Source: Cytophagales bacterium Alg240-R148
GTDB taxonomy: Bacteria > Bacteroidota > Bacteroidia > Cytophagales > Cyclobacteriaceae
Assembly (NCBI GenBank): GCA_900537185.1
Contig: LS999831.1
Location: forward strand, 356,198 to 420,197
Length of the DNA stretch: 64,000 nt
Direction of reading: 5' to 3'
Within the stretch, counting starts at the first letter, position 1; the number at the start of each line of letters is the position of its first letter. A model generated the notes under the pieces. The model was not told the origin of the DNA and made no database searches. It saw nothing but the letters and a program-made list of their open reading frames with translations. Made by a program: the position numbers and the translations under genes. Positions 8,823 to 21,100 of this stretch are shown piece by piece.

Positions 8823-9995
8823 ATGATACTTTTAGAATTGGTACTAATAGGATACTTTATTTATACAGTATCCTATTCTTTTTTTCTGGCCGTGGCGGCT
8901 CTGTTTTATAAAAACCCAAAAGCAATTCAAAAACCCAAATTCTTAAATTTTGCGGTTTTAATTCCAGCCTACAAAGAAGATGTAGTAATTCTTGAAGTAG
9001 CTGCTACTGCTGCAAGGTCCAACTATCCTAAAGATAAATTTTCTGTAGTAGTTGTGGCAGATTCTTTGCAACCCAACACTATTAGAACGTTGCGGGCAAT
9101 ACCGGTGGAAGTAGTAGAAGTTAATTTTGAACAAAGCACAAAAGTAAAATCGCTCAATACTGCCATGGCAGAAATTGGGGACAATTTCGATGCTGTTGCT
9201 ATTTTAGATGCCGACAATTTAGTTGGTCCGGATTTCTTATTAGACATGACTGGTGTCATGGAACAAGGCTTCCATGCTGTCCAAGGGGAACGCCGCCCTA
9301 AAAACAGCAATACAACACTGGCTTTCTTAGATGGTTTAAGCGAAGCCATCAACAACAACATTTTCCGACAAGGCACCACAGTTTTTAAGGGCGCTGCCTC
9401 TTTAAATGGTTCTGGCATGTGTTTCAACTACGCCCTGCTCAAGGGTATATTAAAAAATATGGAATCCGTAGGAGGGTTCGATCGGGAGTTAGAAATGATT
9501 TTAATGGAACAAGGCGTAAAATCCATTTATCTTAAAAAAGCGTACGTATTGGATGAAAAGACTTCCAATTTAGGCAATTTCAAAAACCAACGAACCAGGT
9601 GGATTTCAAGCCAGTTCTTTTACTTAAAAAAGTACTTTTCCAAAGGGATTCGCTATGGTTTAAAAGGCAACTTCGCCTACTTAAATAGTTCCATTTTAAG
9701 AAACATTCAACTCCCTAGGTTGTTGAATTTGGGTTTCCTTACAATTTACACGCTTTTGAACGCAGTTTTTTACAACTTTTTTGAATGGAGTAATGTGGTA
9801 CTGATCCTATTTGCCATCAACACTTTCACCTTTATGATCAGCATTCCAAGAAAGTCGTACAACATGCAAATGTTGAAAGCCATACTCTACCTACCCAAGG
9901 TCTTTTTTCAAATGTTCTCTCTTTTGTTCAAGCTGAAGGGGGCCAACAAAAAGTTCATTCACACCGCTCATGGTCAGAGCGAAGTAAAAAAATAA
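8823..9995 (+). CDS. Membrane-bound family 2 glycosyltransferase (processive-type motifs)
   Basis: A 390-residue GT2 enzyme with an N-terminal transmembrane helix (about 3-26) and two or three C-terminal helices (about 295-365). The catalytic domain shows LIPAYKEDVVILE, the DAD metal-binding motif in AVAILDADNLVG, an acceptor-site Glu/Asp region near GGFDRELEMILMEQG, and a QRTRW motif (QxxRW) before SSQFFYLKK. QxxRW is typical of cellulose/hyaluronan synthase-like processive enzymes, so it may polymerise or extend a chain at the membrane. It begins 2 bases after the priming transferase stop and is clearly co-transcribed. The sugar used cannot be predicted. Confidence 0.88.
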   Translation: MILLELVLIGYFIYTVSYSFFLAVAALFYKNPKAIQKPKFLNFAVLIPAYKEDVVILEVAATAARSNYPKDKFSVVVVADSLQPNTIRTLRAIPVEVVEVNFEQSTKVKSLNTAMAEIGDNFDAVAILDADNLVGPDFLLDMTGVMEQGFHAVQGERRPKNSNTTLAFLDGLSEAINNNIFRQGTTVFKGAASLNGSGMCFNYALLKGILKNMESVGGFDRELEMILMEQGVKSIYLKKAYVLDEKTSNLGNFKNQRTRWISSQFFYLKKYFSKGIRYGLKGNFAYLNSSILRNIQLPRLLNLGFLTIYTLLNAVFYNFFEWSNVVLILFAINTFTFMISIPRKSYNMQMLKAILYLPKVFFQMFSLLFKLKGANKKFIHTAHGQSEVKK

Positions 9996-10007
9996 TTTGT
10001 ATACTCC

Positions 10008-10904
10008 ATGCAGGAAGAACCGTTAATTTCTATTGTTTCCATCAACTACAATACACTAAAAGACACTTTAGAATTGTTGGAATCTTTAGAGCAATGCAAT
10101 TATAAAAATCTTGAGATTTTTATAATTGACAATGCTTCTAGAGAAAATCCTGACAAAATAATACAGGAGCGATACCCCAACATTAAATTTATTAGAAGTG
10201 ATAAAAACTTAGGTTTCGCCGGAGGTAACAACCTAGGTATTGTCAAGGCTACGGGAGACTTTGTGTTTCTTTTGAACAGCGACACCATCGTGAAGGCAGA
10301 TTTCTTTCACGTTATGGTAGATTTTATGTTGGATCGGCCAGAAATAGGAATAGCATCTCCAAAAGTATTGTATGCTGAAAACAACATCATCCAATATGCC
10401 GGGGCAAAAAAAATAAACTTGTTAACCGGAAGAGGCAAACGGTTGGGTTTGTATGAAAGCAATGAAAACAACCCATACAATGAATGTTTTGAAACTGATT
10501 TGGGCCATGGCGCGGCTTTAATGTTAAGAAAAGAAGCCATTGAAAAAGTCGGCCTAATGCCGGAAATCTATTTTCTTTATTATGAAGAACACGATTGGAC
10601 AGAGCAAATAAAAAAAGCCGGGTACAAAATGTATTACATTGGAACTACCGACATCATTCATAAGGAGTCTATTTCTATTGGAAAAGATAGCCCACTTAAA
10701 GTCTATTATTTAACTAGAAATAGACTGATTTTCCTGAGGAGAAACAGTTCGGGCTTCCAATTTATATCTGCATGCCTTTTCTTTGCGGTTTTTACTTTTC
10801 CAAAAAATACATTAAAATACCTTTTCAAAGGTGAATTTGTACTATTGAAAAATTTCTTAAAAGGTGTTTTTTGGAATTTTAAAAATAAACTAAGCCATGG
10901 GTGA
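10008..10904 (+). CDS. Family 2 glycosyltransferase, rhamnosyltransferase-like
   Basis: A 298-residue GT2 enzyme of the WbbL/rhamnosyltransferase-like group. It opens with [20 protein letters not shown], has the [12 protein letters not shown] donor-site segment, an FLLNSDT metal-binding stretch, and a [18 protein letters not shown] acceptor-side motif typical of this group. One amphipathic or membrane-associated region lies near the C-terminus (about 248-275). It would add one sugar to the lipid-linked repeat on the cytoplasmic face. It is in the middle of the operon, 12 bases after the preceding GT2, and overlaps the acyltransferase gene by 8 bases. The family is well supported but the sugar is not. 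Confidence 0.88.
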   Translation: MQEEPLISIVSINYNTLKDTLELLESLEQCNYKNLEIFIIDNASRENPDKIIQERYPNIKFIRSDKNLGFAGGNNLGIVKATGDFVFLLNSDTIVKADFFHVMVDFMLDRPEIGIASPKVLYAENNIIQYAGAKKINLLTGRGKRLGLYESNENNPYNECFETDLGHGAALMLRKEAIEKVGLMPEIYFLYYEEHDWTEQIKKAGYKMYYIGTTDIIHKESISIGKDSPLKVYYLTRNRLIFLRRNSSGFQFISACLFFAVFTFPKNTLKYLFKGEFVLLKNFLKGVFWNFKNKLSHG

Positions 10905-11490
10905 GATAAAACAGAAATTTCAAAAATTTAAACAGGAATATCCGGAAAAATCATTTTTTGGAATCCTACTTGCATTAATAGTACGTGTAAGCAGGGTATT
11001 CTTAGCCAAGTGGTACCTCAGAAGTTGTACCAAATTAGGACGCTACGTCTCAATTTACGGCAAACCTAGAGTAGAAAATTTAGGCACCATGGTGCTGAAC
11101 GACGAAGTAAGGGTTTGGTCCAAAATCATTCAGGCTAAATTGTATACTGGAAAAAATGGTGTCATGAACATCGGTAAAAACTCAAGAGTGAACGGTGCGC
11201 ATATCGACGCACAACACAGCATAACCATTGGAGAGAATGTTAGAATTGCTCCTTATACACTTATTTTAGACAGTGATTTTCATGATGTGAACAATCACTT
11301 TTCTGACGGGGTATCCAAACCAATAGTTATAGAAGACGACGTATGGTTGGCAACCAGATGTACCGTATTAAAAGGTGTTACTATTGGAAAAGGAGCTGTT
11401 GTTGCTACCGGCGCTTTGGTAACCAAAGATGTTCCTGCTTACAGCATAGTAGCAGGAGTTCCGGCAAAAGTAATAAAAACATTAAAATAA
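10897..11490 (+). CDS. Hexapeptide-repeat (left-handed beta-helix) acyltransferase
   Basis: A 197-residue WcaF/WbbJ-like O-acetyltransferase. A short basic N-terminal segment with one hydrophobic stretch (about 18-36) precedes a left-handed beta-helix made of isoleucine-rich hexapeptides such as [37 protein letters not shown] and [20 protein letters not shown]. The catalytic His is probably in SDFHDVNNH. Such enzymes move acetyl groups from acetyl-CoA onto sugars, so this gene should decorate the repeat unit. It overlaps the preceding glycosyltransferase by 8 bases, and asnB follows after 6 bases. Confidence 0.88.
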   Translation: MGEIKQKFQKFKQEYPEKSFFGILLALIVRVSRVFLAKWYLRSCTKLGRYVSIYGKPRVENLGTMVLNDEVRVWSKIIQAKLYTGKNGVMNIGKNSRVNGAHIDAQHSITIGENVRIAPYTLILDSDFHDVNNHFSDGVSKPIVIEDDVWLATRCTVLKGVTIGKGAVVATGALVTKDVPAYSIVAGVPAKVIKTLK

Positions 11491-11496
11491 AGTAAC

Positions 11497-13389
11497 ATGT
11501 GTGGATTAACAGGTTTCGTAGATTTCAACAAACAGTCTGACAAGGAAACAGTTTCTAAGATGACATCCGTTTTGCATCACAGAGGGCCAGACGATGCCGG
11601 ATTGGATTTTTTCGACCAGGACTCCTACAGCATTGGGCTTGGCCACAAACGATTGTCCATTTTGGACCTTAGTGCCTTAGGCCACCAACCCTACCATTAT
11701 GAGCACTTATCCATGGTATACAATGGTGAGATTTATAATTTCAAGGAAGTACGAGCAGAATTAGAAAAATTGGGTGAAACATTTGTTTCCGATTCTGACA
11801 CAGAGGTAATAATCAAAAGTTTTGCACGCAAAGGACTGAGTTGTGTAGAAGACTTTATTGGAATGTTCGCCATCTCTATCTGGGACAAAAAAGAGGATAA
11901 AATCTACCTCATTAGAGACCGAGCAGGTGTAAAACCATTGTATTATTACTGGAAAGACAACTTGTTGCTCTTTTCTTCTGAACTAAAAAGCTTCCACGAA
12001 CACCCGAATTTCCAAAAAGAATCGGACCAAGATTCCGTCTCGCTTTACTTGCAGTACAGCTACATTCCAGCACCTTATACAATTTTCAAAAATTGCTGGA
12101 AATTAAAGCCTGGACACACACTTGTAGTGGACCTCAAAAACAAAGACATTAAAGAATTAAAATATTGGGATGTCAATGATTTTTATAACAAAGAAAAGTT
12201 AAACATTTCTGAAGGCGAAGCCATTGAAGAACTGGAAAGCATTATGAAATCTGCATTTGATTACCGAATGGTTTCAGATGTACCGGTAGGGGTGTTTTTG
12301 AGTGGTGGTTATGATAGTTCTGCAGTTGCTGCCTTGTTACAAAAAGACAGAACGGACCAGATCCATACTTTTACAATTGGGTTTCAAGAAGATGACTTCA
12401 ATGAGGCGCCTTACGCTAAAAAAGTGGCTGATTACTTGGGCACTAAGCACACCGAATATTACTGTACCCCTCAGGAAGCAGTAGATATCATTCCGAAACT
12501 GCCAGATATATACGACGAACCTTTTGGGGACAATTCTGTAATTCCAACCGTTTTGGTTAGTGAATTGGCGCGCAAACATGTGACAGTTGCTCTTTCAGCA
12601 GATGGGGGGGATGAAATTTTTGCTGGCTATCCAAAATTCCATATGGCTCAGAAGTATACCCAAAAACTTCCAGCTTGGTCTCAATACTTATTGAGCAGAG
12701 GAATGGACCTTGTTAACCCAAAACGATTGGGCATTGGCAACGGTATGTATAACTTTAACACCCGGTATGATAAAATAAAAAATATTTGGAAGAACGGAAC
12801 TGCAACAGAAGCTATGAAGATTATTTCTCAGTTTCATACAGATTCCGAAATGAAATCTTTAATTGAATATGATTTCAACCCTAAAAAAACGTACTTTGAT
12901 GGGGCGCCTGAGCTTATGGACCACAACGACGACCTCAATAAGATGTTGGCCATCGATTACAAAACCTTTCTTTTGGATAACAACTTGACAAAAGTTGACC
13001 GAGCAACCATGTCGGTAAGTTTGGAAGGAAGAGAACCGCTATTGGACCATAGAATCATTGAGTATGTAAGCCAATTGCCATCCAACCTGAAAACAAAGGA
13101 CGGTGTAGACAAATATATTCTGAAAACCATCGTCCACAAACACCTTCCAACCGAATTAATGGAAAGAAAAAAAATGGGGTTTGTTGTACCAATTATGCGG
13201 TGGTTCAAAGACGATTTAAAGGACCTATTCATAGATTACCTCAATGAAGATACCATCAAAAAAAATGGTATATTTAACGCAAAGCGCGTGTTAGAAATGC
13301 GCGATAGTTTCTTGAATGGCAAGGGAGAAAATGTTCAAAAACTATGGCATTTGCTCTTATTCCAGATGTGGAAAGAAAAGTGGGACTAA
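11497..13389 (+). CDS. asnB: Asparagine synthase (glutamine-hydrolysing), polysaccharide-cluster type
   Basis: A 630-residue class B asparagine synthetase. Cys2 of MCGLTGF is the glutaminase nucleophile; the N-terminal domain continues with LHHRGPDDAG, GLGHKRLSILDLS and MVYNGEIYNF. The C-terminal synthetase domain has the pyrophosphate loop VFLSGGYDSS and SADGGDEIFAGYPKF. The housekeeping reaction makes asparagine from aspartate, glutamine and ATP, but members inside polysaccharide clusters are common and often thought to amidate a sugar acid or an intermediate. Its position between an acyltransferase and an esterase supports such a role, as an inference. All catalytic residues appear intact. 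Confidence 0.92.
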   Translation: MCGLTGFVDFNKQSDKETVSKMTSVLHHRGPDDAGLDFFDQDSYSIGLGHKRLSILDLSALGHQPYHYEHLSMVYNGEIYNFKEVRAELEKLGETFVSDSDTEVIIKSFARKGLSCVEDFIGMFAISIWDKKEDKIYLIRDRAGVKPLYYYWKDNLLLFSSELKSFHEHPNFQKESDQDSVSLYLQYSYIPAPYTIFKNCWKLKPGHTLVVDLKNKDIKELKYWDVNDFYNKEKLNISEGEAIEELESIMKSAFDYRMVSDVPVGVFLSGGYDSSAVAALLQKDRTDQIHTFTIGFQEDDFNEAPYAKKVADYLGTKHTEYYCTPQEAVDIIPKLPDIYDEPFGDNSVIPTVLVSELARKHVTVALSADGGDEIFAGYPKFHMAQKYTQKLPAWSQYLLSRGMDLVNPKRLGIGNGMYNFNTRYDKIKNIWKNGTATEAMKIISQFHTDSEMKSLIEYDFNPKKTYFDGAPELMDHNDDLNKMLAIDYKTFLLDNNLTKVDRATMSVSLEGREPLLDHRIIEYVSQLPSNLKTKDGVDKYILKTIVHKHLPTELMERKKMGFVVPIMRWFKDDLKDLFIDYLNEDTIKKNGIFNAKRVLEMRDSFLNGKGENVQKLWHLLLFQMWKEKWD

Positions 13390-13399
13390 ATAAAATTTT

Positions 13400-14956
13400 A
13401 TGATTCTAAGGCTGACCGTATTATTATTGACTATATCAACTGCTGCCTTTGCTCAGCAGGCTACCTTTATAAAAAACAGTGTGGCTACTCGGGCCTATGA
13501 ACTAGGAGACATCAATTATTTGGTACATTTGCCAAAAGAAGACACTAAAAAGGAAAAAAAACCTTTGTTGTTGTTCATTCACGGCTCCAATCAGACAGGT
13601 GGTGATATCAATAAAATTACTAGTCTTGGTCCATTGAGTTTGGTAAAAGACGATGGTGCGTTGCCCTTTATTGTTGTAGCGCCACATTTGCCTTATAAAC
13701 TGGCTTCAAAATGGCCAACACAATTAATATATGACGTGCTTCAGGATGCGCTAAAAAAATACCCCATCGACGAGACCCGTATTTACATTACCGGCGTTTC
13801 AAAAGGTGCTGCTGGCGTGTGGGCTTATTGTTCAGAATACCCTGAAACTGTTACTGCAGCAATGCCCATTGCAGGCTATGGCAATAAAGACAAAGTTTGC
13901 AACATGAAAAATGTTCCTGTTTGGGCCTTTCATGGAGAAAATGACAAGTACATCCATGTAAAATCGAGCCGGGATTTGGTGCAAGGATTAAAGAGATGTG
14001 GTGGCGATGTCCTGTATACCGAATACCCAAATGGCAACCACGATATATGGGTTGAAACCTACCGAAACCCAGTTGTTTTTGACTGGATGATGAATTTCAA
14101 AAAAGGACAAGCACCTTTAAAGCCATCCGCCGACTTTATCAAAAGCAATTTAAAAACTAAAGCATCTAAATCTTACAAGCTACCAGCGGCCTTGCACGAG
14201 ATATCGGGAATGGTTCGTTGCAAAAATGGTGATTTATGGGCCCACAACGACAGCGGAAACAACCCGGCTATTTTTAAATTTGACTCAACCGGTCAGGTTC
14301 TACAGTATGTGAAAATTATGGGTGCTGCAAACAAAGACTGGGAAGACATGACCTTAGACACTGCTGGCAATTTGTACATTGGCGATATTGGTAACAACAG
14401 CAACGACAGGAAGTCATTTCAAATCTACAAACTGGACTCTAGCTACCAAGAAGCTACTCGTATTTTTGCCAAAAGGATAAATTTCACACTCCCAGACCAG
14501 CAAGACTTTCCTCCCAAACCTTCTGAATTAAACTTTGATTTTGAAGCCTTGATCTGGTTCAAAGGGAATTTGTATCTGTTTTCGAAGAACAGAACCATTC
14601 CATTTAACGGCCTTTGCAACATCTATAAAATCCCGGACCAACCTGGAGACCACGTGGCAGAGTTTATAGGCAGCCTACAACTAGGGAATGAGAACATGGT
14701 AGAAAGTTGGGTCACAGCTGCCGATTACCACAGAACTACTGGCCAATTGGCTTTGTTATCTTCCAACAAAATGTGGCTCATCAACCAATTTGATGCAGAC
14801 CACTTCCACACTGGAAATATAAAAACAATTGAATTCAACCATTTTAGTCAAAAAGAAGCCATCAGCTTCCATTCTAATGATCAATTTTGGATTGCAGACG
14901 AAACTTTTATGAAAATATCTGGAGGATACCTTTATTTCATCCAAATTTCGAAGTAA
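13400..14956 (+). CDS. Secreted two-part esterase: PHB-depolymerase-like hydrolase plus propeller-like C-terminal domain
   Basis: A 518-residue exported protein with signal MILRLTVLLLTISTAAFAQQ. Residues about 30-235 are an alpha/beta hydrolase of the esterase/PHB-depolymerase group: oxyanion region LLLFIHGSNQTGG, nucleophile elbow ITGVSKGAAG (GxSxG), and catalytic His in NGNHDIW. Residues about 255-518 are unrelated, with repeated ...NGDLWAHNDSGNN, ...GNLYIGDIGNN and ...GNLYLFSKN strands that look like blades of a beta-propeller or SdiA-regulated-like fold. The second call is by appearance. It closes the plus-strand operon 10 bases after asnB. It may deacylate the exported polysaccharide. 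No T9SS sorting domain is visible. Confidence 0.75.
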   Translation: MILRLTVLLLTISTAAFAQQATFIKNSVATRAYELGDINYLVHLPKEDTKKEKKPLLLFIHGSNQTGGDINKITSLGPLSLVKDDGALPFIVVAPHLPYKLASKWPTQLIYDVLQDALKKYPIDETRIYITGVSKGAAGVWAYCSEYPETVTAAMPIAGYGNKDKVCNMKNVPVWAFHGENDKYIHVKSSRDLVQGLKRCGGDVLYTEYPNGNHDIWVETYRNPVVFDWMMNFKKGQAPLKPSADFIKSNLKTKASKSYKLPAALHEISGMVRCKNGDLWAHNDSGNNPAIFKFDSTGQVLQYVKIMGAANKDWEDMTLDTAGNLYIGDIGNNSNDRKSFQIYKLDSSYQEATRIFAKRINFTLPDQQDFPPKPSELNFDFEALIWFKGNLYLFSKNRTIPFNGLCNIYKIPDQPGDHVAEFIGSLQLGNENMVESWVTAADYHRTTGQLALLSSNKMWLINQFDADHFHTGNIKTIEFNHFSQKEAISFHSNDQFWIADETFMKISGGYLYFIQISK

Positions 14957-15089
14957 TATTTTTGGCGATAACGTTGGTTTTTCAAATCCCCAACCAATAA
15001 TATGGTCGCACTATCTAGAATTTTGTTTATTAATCATTTAATAACGCACATTTAAATGGTGTACCTTTTTCTATCACAATTAAAATCGT

Positions 15090-15097
15090 TATTTTTG
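15090..15097 (+). promoter_or_regulatory. Candidate Bacteroidota promoter -7 box (TATTTTTG)
   Basis: TATTTTTG fits TAnnTTTG and lies 28 bases before the ATG of the giant beta-helix/PKD protein. A T-rich TTTT at 15066-15069 sits 20 bases upstream, near the expected -33 position, though it is not a perfect TTTG. The box lies in a 169-base gap that separates the polysaccharide operon from the giant gene. Confidence 0.5.
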
Positions 15098-15125
15098 TGT
15101 CGTATAGCCAACGACAATCCACACT

Positions 15126-18100
15126 ATGAGCAAAAAAAAAACGATACACAAATACCCGTTTTCTAATTTTAACATTCTCTTAACCGCAATTTTCTTAACG
15201 GTTTTTTTTTCTCCTTTATTATCCAACGCACAATGTGGGTGTGATTACAATGTTCCCGCCAATCAATTTGAGGTAGATGGAAACAAGCTAGGGTTTCAAC
15301 CAGGGGATGTAATTTGCTTACCAAGTGGGAGCGTCGGCAACAAACATTTTAAGAATATCAATGGGACCAAAGACAACCCTATTATTATTAAGAATTGTGG
15401 TGGACAATCTAGGCTAGTATTGGCCAGCAGCAAATCTTTTGGAATTAAAATTTCTTATAGCTCGCATTTTAGAATCACGGGTAGTGGCGATCCTGGAACG
15501 GAATACGGCATCCTCATTGACGGGCCAAGCTTGGGCATCACCATACAGGATAGAAGTACTGATTTTGAAATGGATCATTTCAGAATTAACAACACAGGTT
15601 ACGCCGGTATCTTCGGAAAAACAGACCCTTCTTGTAACCCCGCTACTTGGCGAGAAAACTTTACGATGTACAATGTTTCTTTCCACCACAATTACGTTAC
15701 CAATACAGGGGGAGAATCTTTTTATATAGGGAATTCTCATTACCACAAACCCATTACCAAAACTTGTAATGGCAAATCCACTAGTATATTAGAGCACTCT
15801 GTAGTGAATGCTAAAGTTTACAGCAATAGGGTAGAGAATGCCGGAAGGGATGGCATCCAAGTTGGCGCTGTTATTTCAGGTGGTGAAATTTATGATAACT
15901 ATGTCTACAACTATGGTATTGGAGATCCTAACCACATCAATGGCATCCAACTCAACCCGGGTTTTAGTGGGGTAGTTTATAATAACTACGTAGAAAAAGG
16001 TGCTGGATATGGTTTGTTTAGCTTAGGAGATGGTGTAAGTCTTTACAACAACATTGCCTATAATTGTACCAATGGCGGTATTTTTTGCGATGACAGAAAC
16101 ACTACGCCAGGGTCCTCATTTAAATTTTTCAATAACACACTGGTTCAAAATGGCCGGTACGGCATTTACATGCTCAGTGATGATTCTGATAACAATGAGT
16201 TTTTTAACAACATTATTGTTTCGGACGGTTCTACAGGTTTTAGATATGTTCGTTTGAACAGTGGTAGCATTGAATGGACAGAAGGCAATAATGTTAAAAC
16301 CAAAAACATCAATGACTTAAAGTTTGCCAATGTAGGCAGCAAAGATTTTCGAATTGGTGCTGGATCAACCGCTATTGATGGTGGCAAAGATCTATCTGGA
16401 CAAGGCGTTACCCACGACTTTGATTATTTGGCCCGTCCACAAGGAACTGCTTACGACATTGGCGCTTTTGAACTTTCAGTAGGAAACCCAGAAGCAGAAG
16501 CTGGTGATGATAAAACTATCAAACTGCCCATCAACACTACCATCCTCAATGGTTCTGGCACGAGTGACAATAGCACCATTGTATCGTATGCTTGGACAAA
16601 AATAACAGGTGGAACTGCTACCTTAGTAGATGCAGATACGGAGAATTTAACACTCAATGACCTAGAGGAAGGGGTATACCAACTTCAACTTGAAGTAACA
16701 GACGCCAATGGCCTTAAAGGAACAGATGTGGTAAAAGTGACCGTTTTAGCTGCGGTGGCCAATCTTGCCCCTACTGTCGACGCTGGGGACGATCAGTCCA
16801 TAACCCTACCTACCAACGCTGCTAATTTCACAGCGGTTGCCTCCGATTCGGATGGCACCATTGCCAGTTACTTATGGGAAAAAGTAAGCGGCCCAGACAT
16901 CACCTTAGCGGGAGAAACAACCGCAGTTTTGTCCGTTTCCAATGCTGTTCAAGGCACCTATATCTTTAAAATTACTGTAAAAGACAATTTAGATGCTGTT
17001 GGAGTGGACAACGTAGAACTTATTGTTTTACCTGAGGCCATCAACCAAGCACCTAATGTAGACGTCGGAGATGACCAACAGATATTTACACCAACCAATA
17101 CCATCAACTTAACAGGTACGGCTTCCGATGCCGACGGTACAATTGCCTCTTTGTTGTGGGAAAAAAAATCGGGACCTGCCGCTACTTTGGTCAACGAGAC
17201 CACTACCAGCTTAACGGTCAATGACATGGTAGAAGGCCAATATGTTTTTAGTTTAACCGCAACAGACGACGACGGAGCTGTTGGTTCGGATGAGTTAACA
17301 GTGGATGTTATCAATTCGAATAAAGCGCCAACGGCCGATGCAGGATCTGACGTGACCATTACATTGCCAACCAATGCAACCAACATCACAGGGTCCGGGT
17401 CGGATTCCGACGGTACCATTGCAGCCTATTTATGGAAAAAAGTTTCAGGGCCAACCGCCACCATAGTCAATGCAGACAAGGCAACGGGCACCTTTCAAGA
17501 TTTACTGGAAGGCACCTATGTTTTTTCTCTAACTGTGACAGATGATGATGGAGCGATTGATACCGATGAAGTGAAAGTTATAGTTAACCCAGTTCCAGTA
17601 AATGAACCACCAGTAGTAAGCGCAGGAGACGATCAAATTCTAAGGCTGCCGGACAACTCGATTAATTTAACAGGGACAGCTTCAGACGATGGGGCAATTG
17701 CCGCCATTTTATGGGAAAAGAAAAGCGGCCCCGCGGCTACTATTGCTCAAGAATTTACTTTGACGCCGAGCATTACAGGTTTAGTGGAAGGCACCTATGT
17801 ATTCACTTTAACTGTGACAGATAATTTAGGTGTATTCACCCAAGATGAAATGACCATAAACGTGCTTCCAGAAGGAAGCAACGCAGCACCAATAGCCAAT
17901 GGAGGGGGAAATAAATTTTTAACTTTGCCCACTAACTCTATAACACTAAACGGTACTGCAATAGATCCAGATGGCAATATTGAAGGGTTTCTTTGGGAGA
18001 AATTAAGTGGTCCTGCGGCCGATTTATCTGGTGCCACTACCACCACTTTAAATTTAAGCAATTTAGTGGAAGGTCAATATTTGTTCCGGTTTACGGTTGA

Positions 18101-21100
18101 AGACAACGAAGGTGCAACCGGATCCGATTTGGTTGCTCTAACGGTGAGCACGGTAAACCAAGCCCCCATTGTAAATGGCGGAGATAATCTAGTTCTTTTT
18201 TTACCAGACAATAGTGCCCAATTAAATGGGCAGGCACAAGACCCTGATGGGAGCATTCAATCTGTTCTTTGGGAAAAAATTTCAGGGGGCAATGCCGTAT
18301 TATTTGGAGTCGATGAAATGACCTTAAATATTTCTGATTTGGTTGCAGGAACCTATGAGTTCAGAATTACTGTCACCGACAACGACGGGGCATCTAATTC
18401 TGATGTTGTTTCCGTCACTGTAAACCCCGATACTGGCAACGTCTTACCTACAGTTTCTGCTGGAGACAATCAAATTATATATTTACCAACCAACTCTACA
18501 ACTTTCAAAGCCATAGCATCCGATGCAGATGGAACCATTGCTACCTATGTTTGGAACAAGGTTTCAGGCCCGAGTACTACGCTAATTAACGAAAATACTT
18601 CAGAAGTATTGGCAACCAACTTGTTGGAAGGTGTCTATGTATTTAAAATAACTGTAACCGATAATGAAGGTGGTCAAAACATGGATGAGGTGACATTGAA
18701 TGTTTTGCCAGCTTCCAGCAACCAATCGCCAGTGGCCAATGCAGGCAGCAACATCAATATTGTGCTACCCACCAACAGTGCGGTTTTAAAAGGAAGCGGC
18801 TCTGATTCGGACGGTACCATTAGCGCCTATTTGTGGACCAAAAGCAGTGGTCCCGCAGTAACCCTATCCAATGCCAATACCGCCGACCTAACCATTAGCA
18901 ATTTGTTAGAAGGCATATACTTATTCCAACTCACGGTAACTGACAACGATGGAGCAACACATTCAGATGAGGTAAAAGTAACTGTAATCCCAGCTGAAAT
19001 AAACAAATCACCTATTGCCAATGCTGGAAAAAATCAAACCATCGTACTTCCATCCAATTCTACCAATTTAGTGGGAGTAGGGAGTGATGAAGATGGCACC
19101 ATAGTATCTTATTTATGGACCAAAGTGCAAGGCCCTGCCTCCTTTAACCTGATTAATGAAACCAATCCTGTTGTTACCGCATCTGACCTTGTAAAAGGAA
19201 CTTATGTATTTCGTTTAACAGTAGAGGACGATTTGGGAGCTACTAGTTTTGATGAAATAGAAGTAGCAGTTGTAGAAGAAAGTGCCAACCAACCACCCAT
19301 TGCAATAGCCGGGGGAGACCAACTCATTAAACTTCCAATCAACACCATAAAACTATTTGGACAAGGCATTGATAGCGATGGAAGTGTAGTAGGATTTCAA
19401 TGGTCGCTTGTTTCTGGTAACAGCGTCAGCTTGGTAGATGACACAACTCCCAATTTGACAGTAAACAACTTCACTGCCGGGGTATACCAATTTAAATTGA
19501 CCGTTACGGACAACGAAGGCGCTACCAATTCTGACTTTGTAAAAGTTACAGTACTAGCTGAAACTACCAATTTACCACCAATTGCAAATGCCGGTGGAGA
19601 CAGGCAAGTGTTGTTAAGTGATATAACCGTTTTTGTGGCTGGAGCTGCCAGTGACGCTGACGGCACTATTGTCAGCATGTTATGGGAAAAAAAGTTGGGT
19701 CCAAATATCACCGTGGCCAACGAATCGACTACCACGCTGAAACTTTCTAACTTAATTGAAGGCAATTATATTTTCAGATTTACAGTAGAAGACGACAAAG
19801 GCGCTACGGATTATGATGAAATGTCTTTAACAATTTCTTCGGATGTTGCCAATGTCGCTCCAACAGTTGACCTGGGAGCAGATTTTGAAATTTACTTACC
19901 TCAAACTACGCATACTTTCAACCCCACCGTTTCTGACAGCGACGGAAGTATTGCTGTATACTTTTGGGAACAAACTTCGGGTGGCCCCATTACCATGGCC
20001 AACCCTAGCGAAGCCAATTTAGACATTTCTGATTTGGTAGAAGGGTCTTACCAAGTTCGGTTGGTTGTTGTGGACAACGATGGCGCGTCCAGTTCGGACG
20101 ATGTTACTTTCAACGTTCTTTCTGCTGCTGCCAACCAGCCACCAACTGTAAATGCTGGCAATGACATTGAACTTCCATTTCCTGAAACAAGTACTTCGAT
20201 TACGGCGGCAGCCAACGACAACGATGGTACCATCGCCTCAATTGCTTGGACCAAAATTTCAGGCGGCAGCTCTTCTATATCGGGTGCTACCACCTTGACC
20301 CCGACAATTTCTAGTTTGGTGCCAGGAACCTATTTATTTCAAATTACGGTAACAGACGATAGAGGGGCAACAGCAATCGATCAAATTCAAATTGTTGTTC
20401 TTCCAGAGCCACCCAATCAATTGCCTATTGTTTTTGCTGGTTCCAACCAAAATATCATCTTGCCGGTAGGCACCATTGAATTAGAAGGTACGGCAACAGA
20501 CGAAGACGGCACCATTGTTAAAACTGAATGGAAACAAATAGAAGGGCCAGCAGTAACCATGACCGACAAGGGCAATGGTAAAATTGCAATAGATGGAATT
20601 GCCGAGGAAGGCGTTTTTGCTTTTCAATTCAGTGCCACCGACGACGATGGAGAAACTGCTTCTGATGACATTCTAATTTTTGCTTTTAACGACAATGAGA
20701 ATGACCTTATCGCTCCTATCGCTTATGCAGGAGAAGATGTGGTAATTGTCCTGCCTGACAATAGCTTTGAAATTATTGGAGAAGCTGTGGACAGCGATGG
20801 AACAATTGAAAACTATACTTGGTCACAAACAGGAGGGCTGTCCATAGAATTTAGTGCATTGGACCAAGTTCTTTCAGCCAACAACGTTCCGGAAGGAGCT
20901 TACAAGTTTACCTTTACCGTTACGGATAATGACGAGCAATCTCATTCGGATGAAGTAGAAATTATTGTAACTGAATCTGGTGGTTTTATTAAAGTAGAAA
21001 AAATATTTACACCGAATGGGGATGGAAGCAATGAATATTGGGAGATTGAAAATGTAGAATCAATAGCTGGTTGTAAATTAGAAATTTTCACCAGAACCGG

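Noticed and set aside
14957..15060. Possible terminator hairpin (GTTGG with CCAAC) after the secreted esterase
   Set aside because: The stem is only about five bases and no T-run follows.
16451..20293. Many minus-strand open frames of 60-150 codons across the PKD array
   Set aside because: They are recurring antisense shadows of a repetitive coding region, with biased serine and valine composition, not genes.
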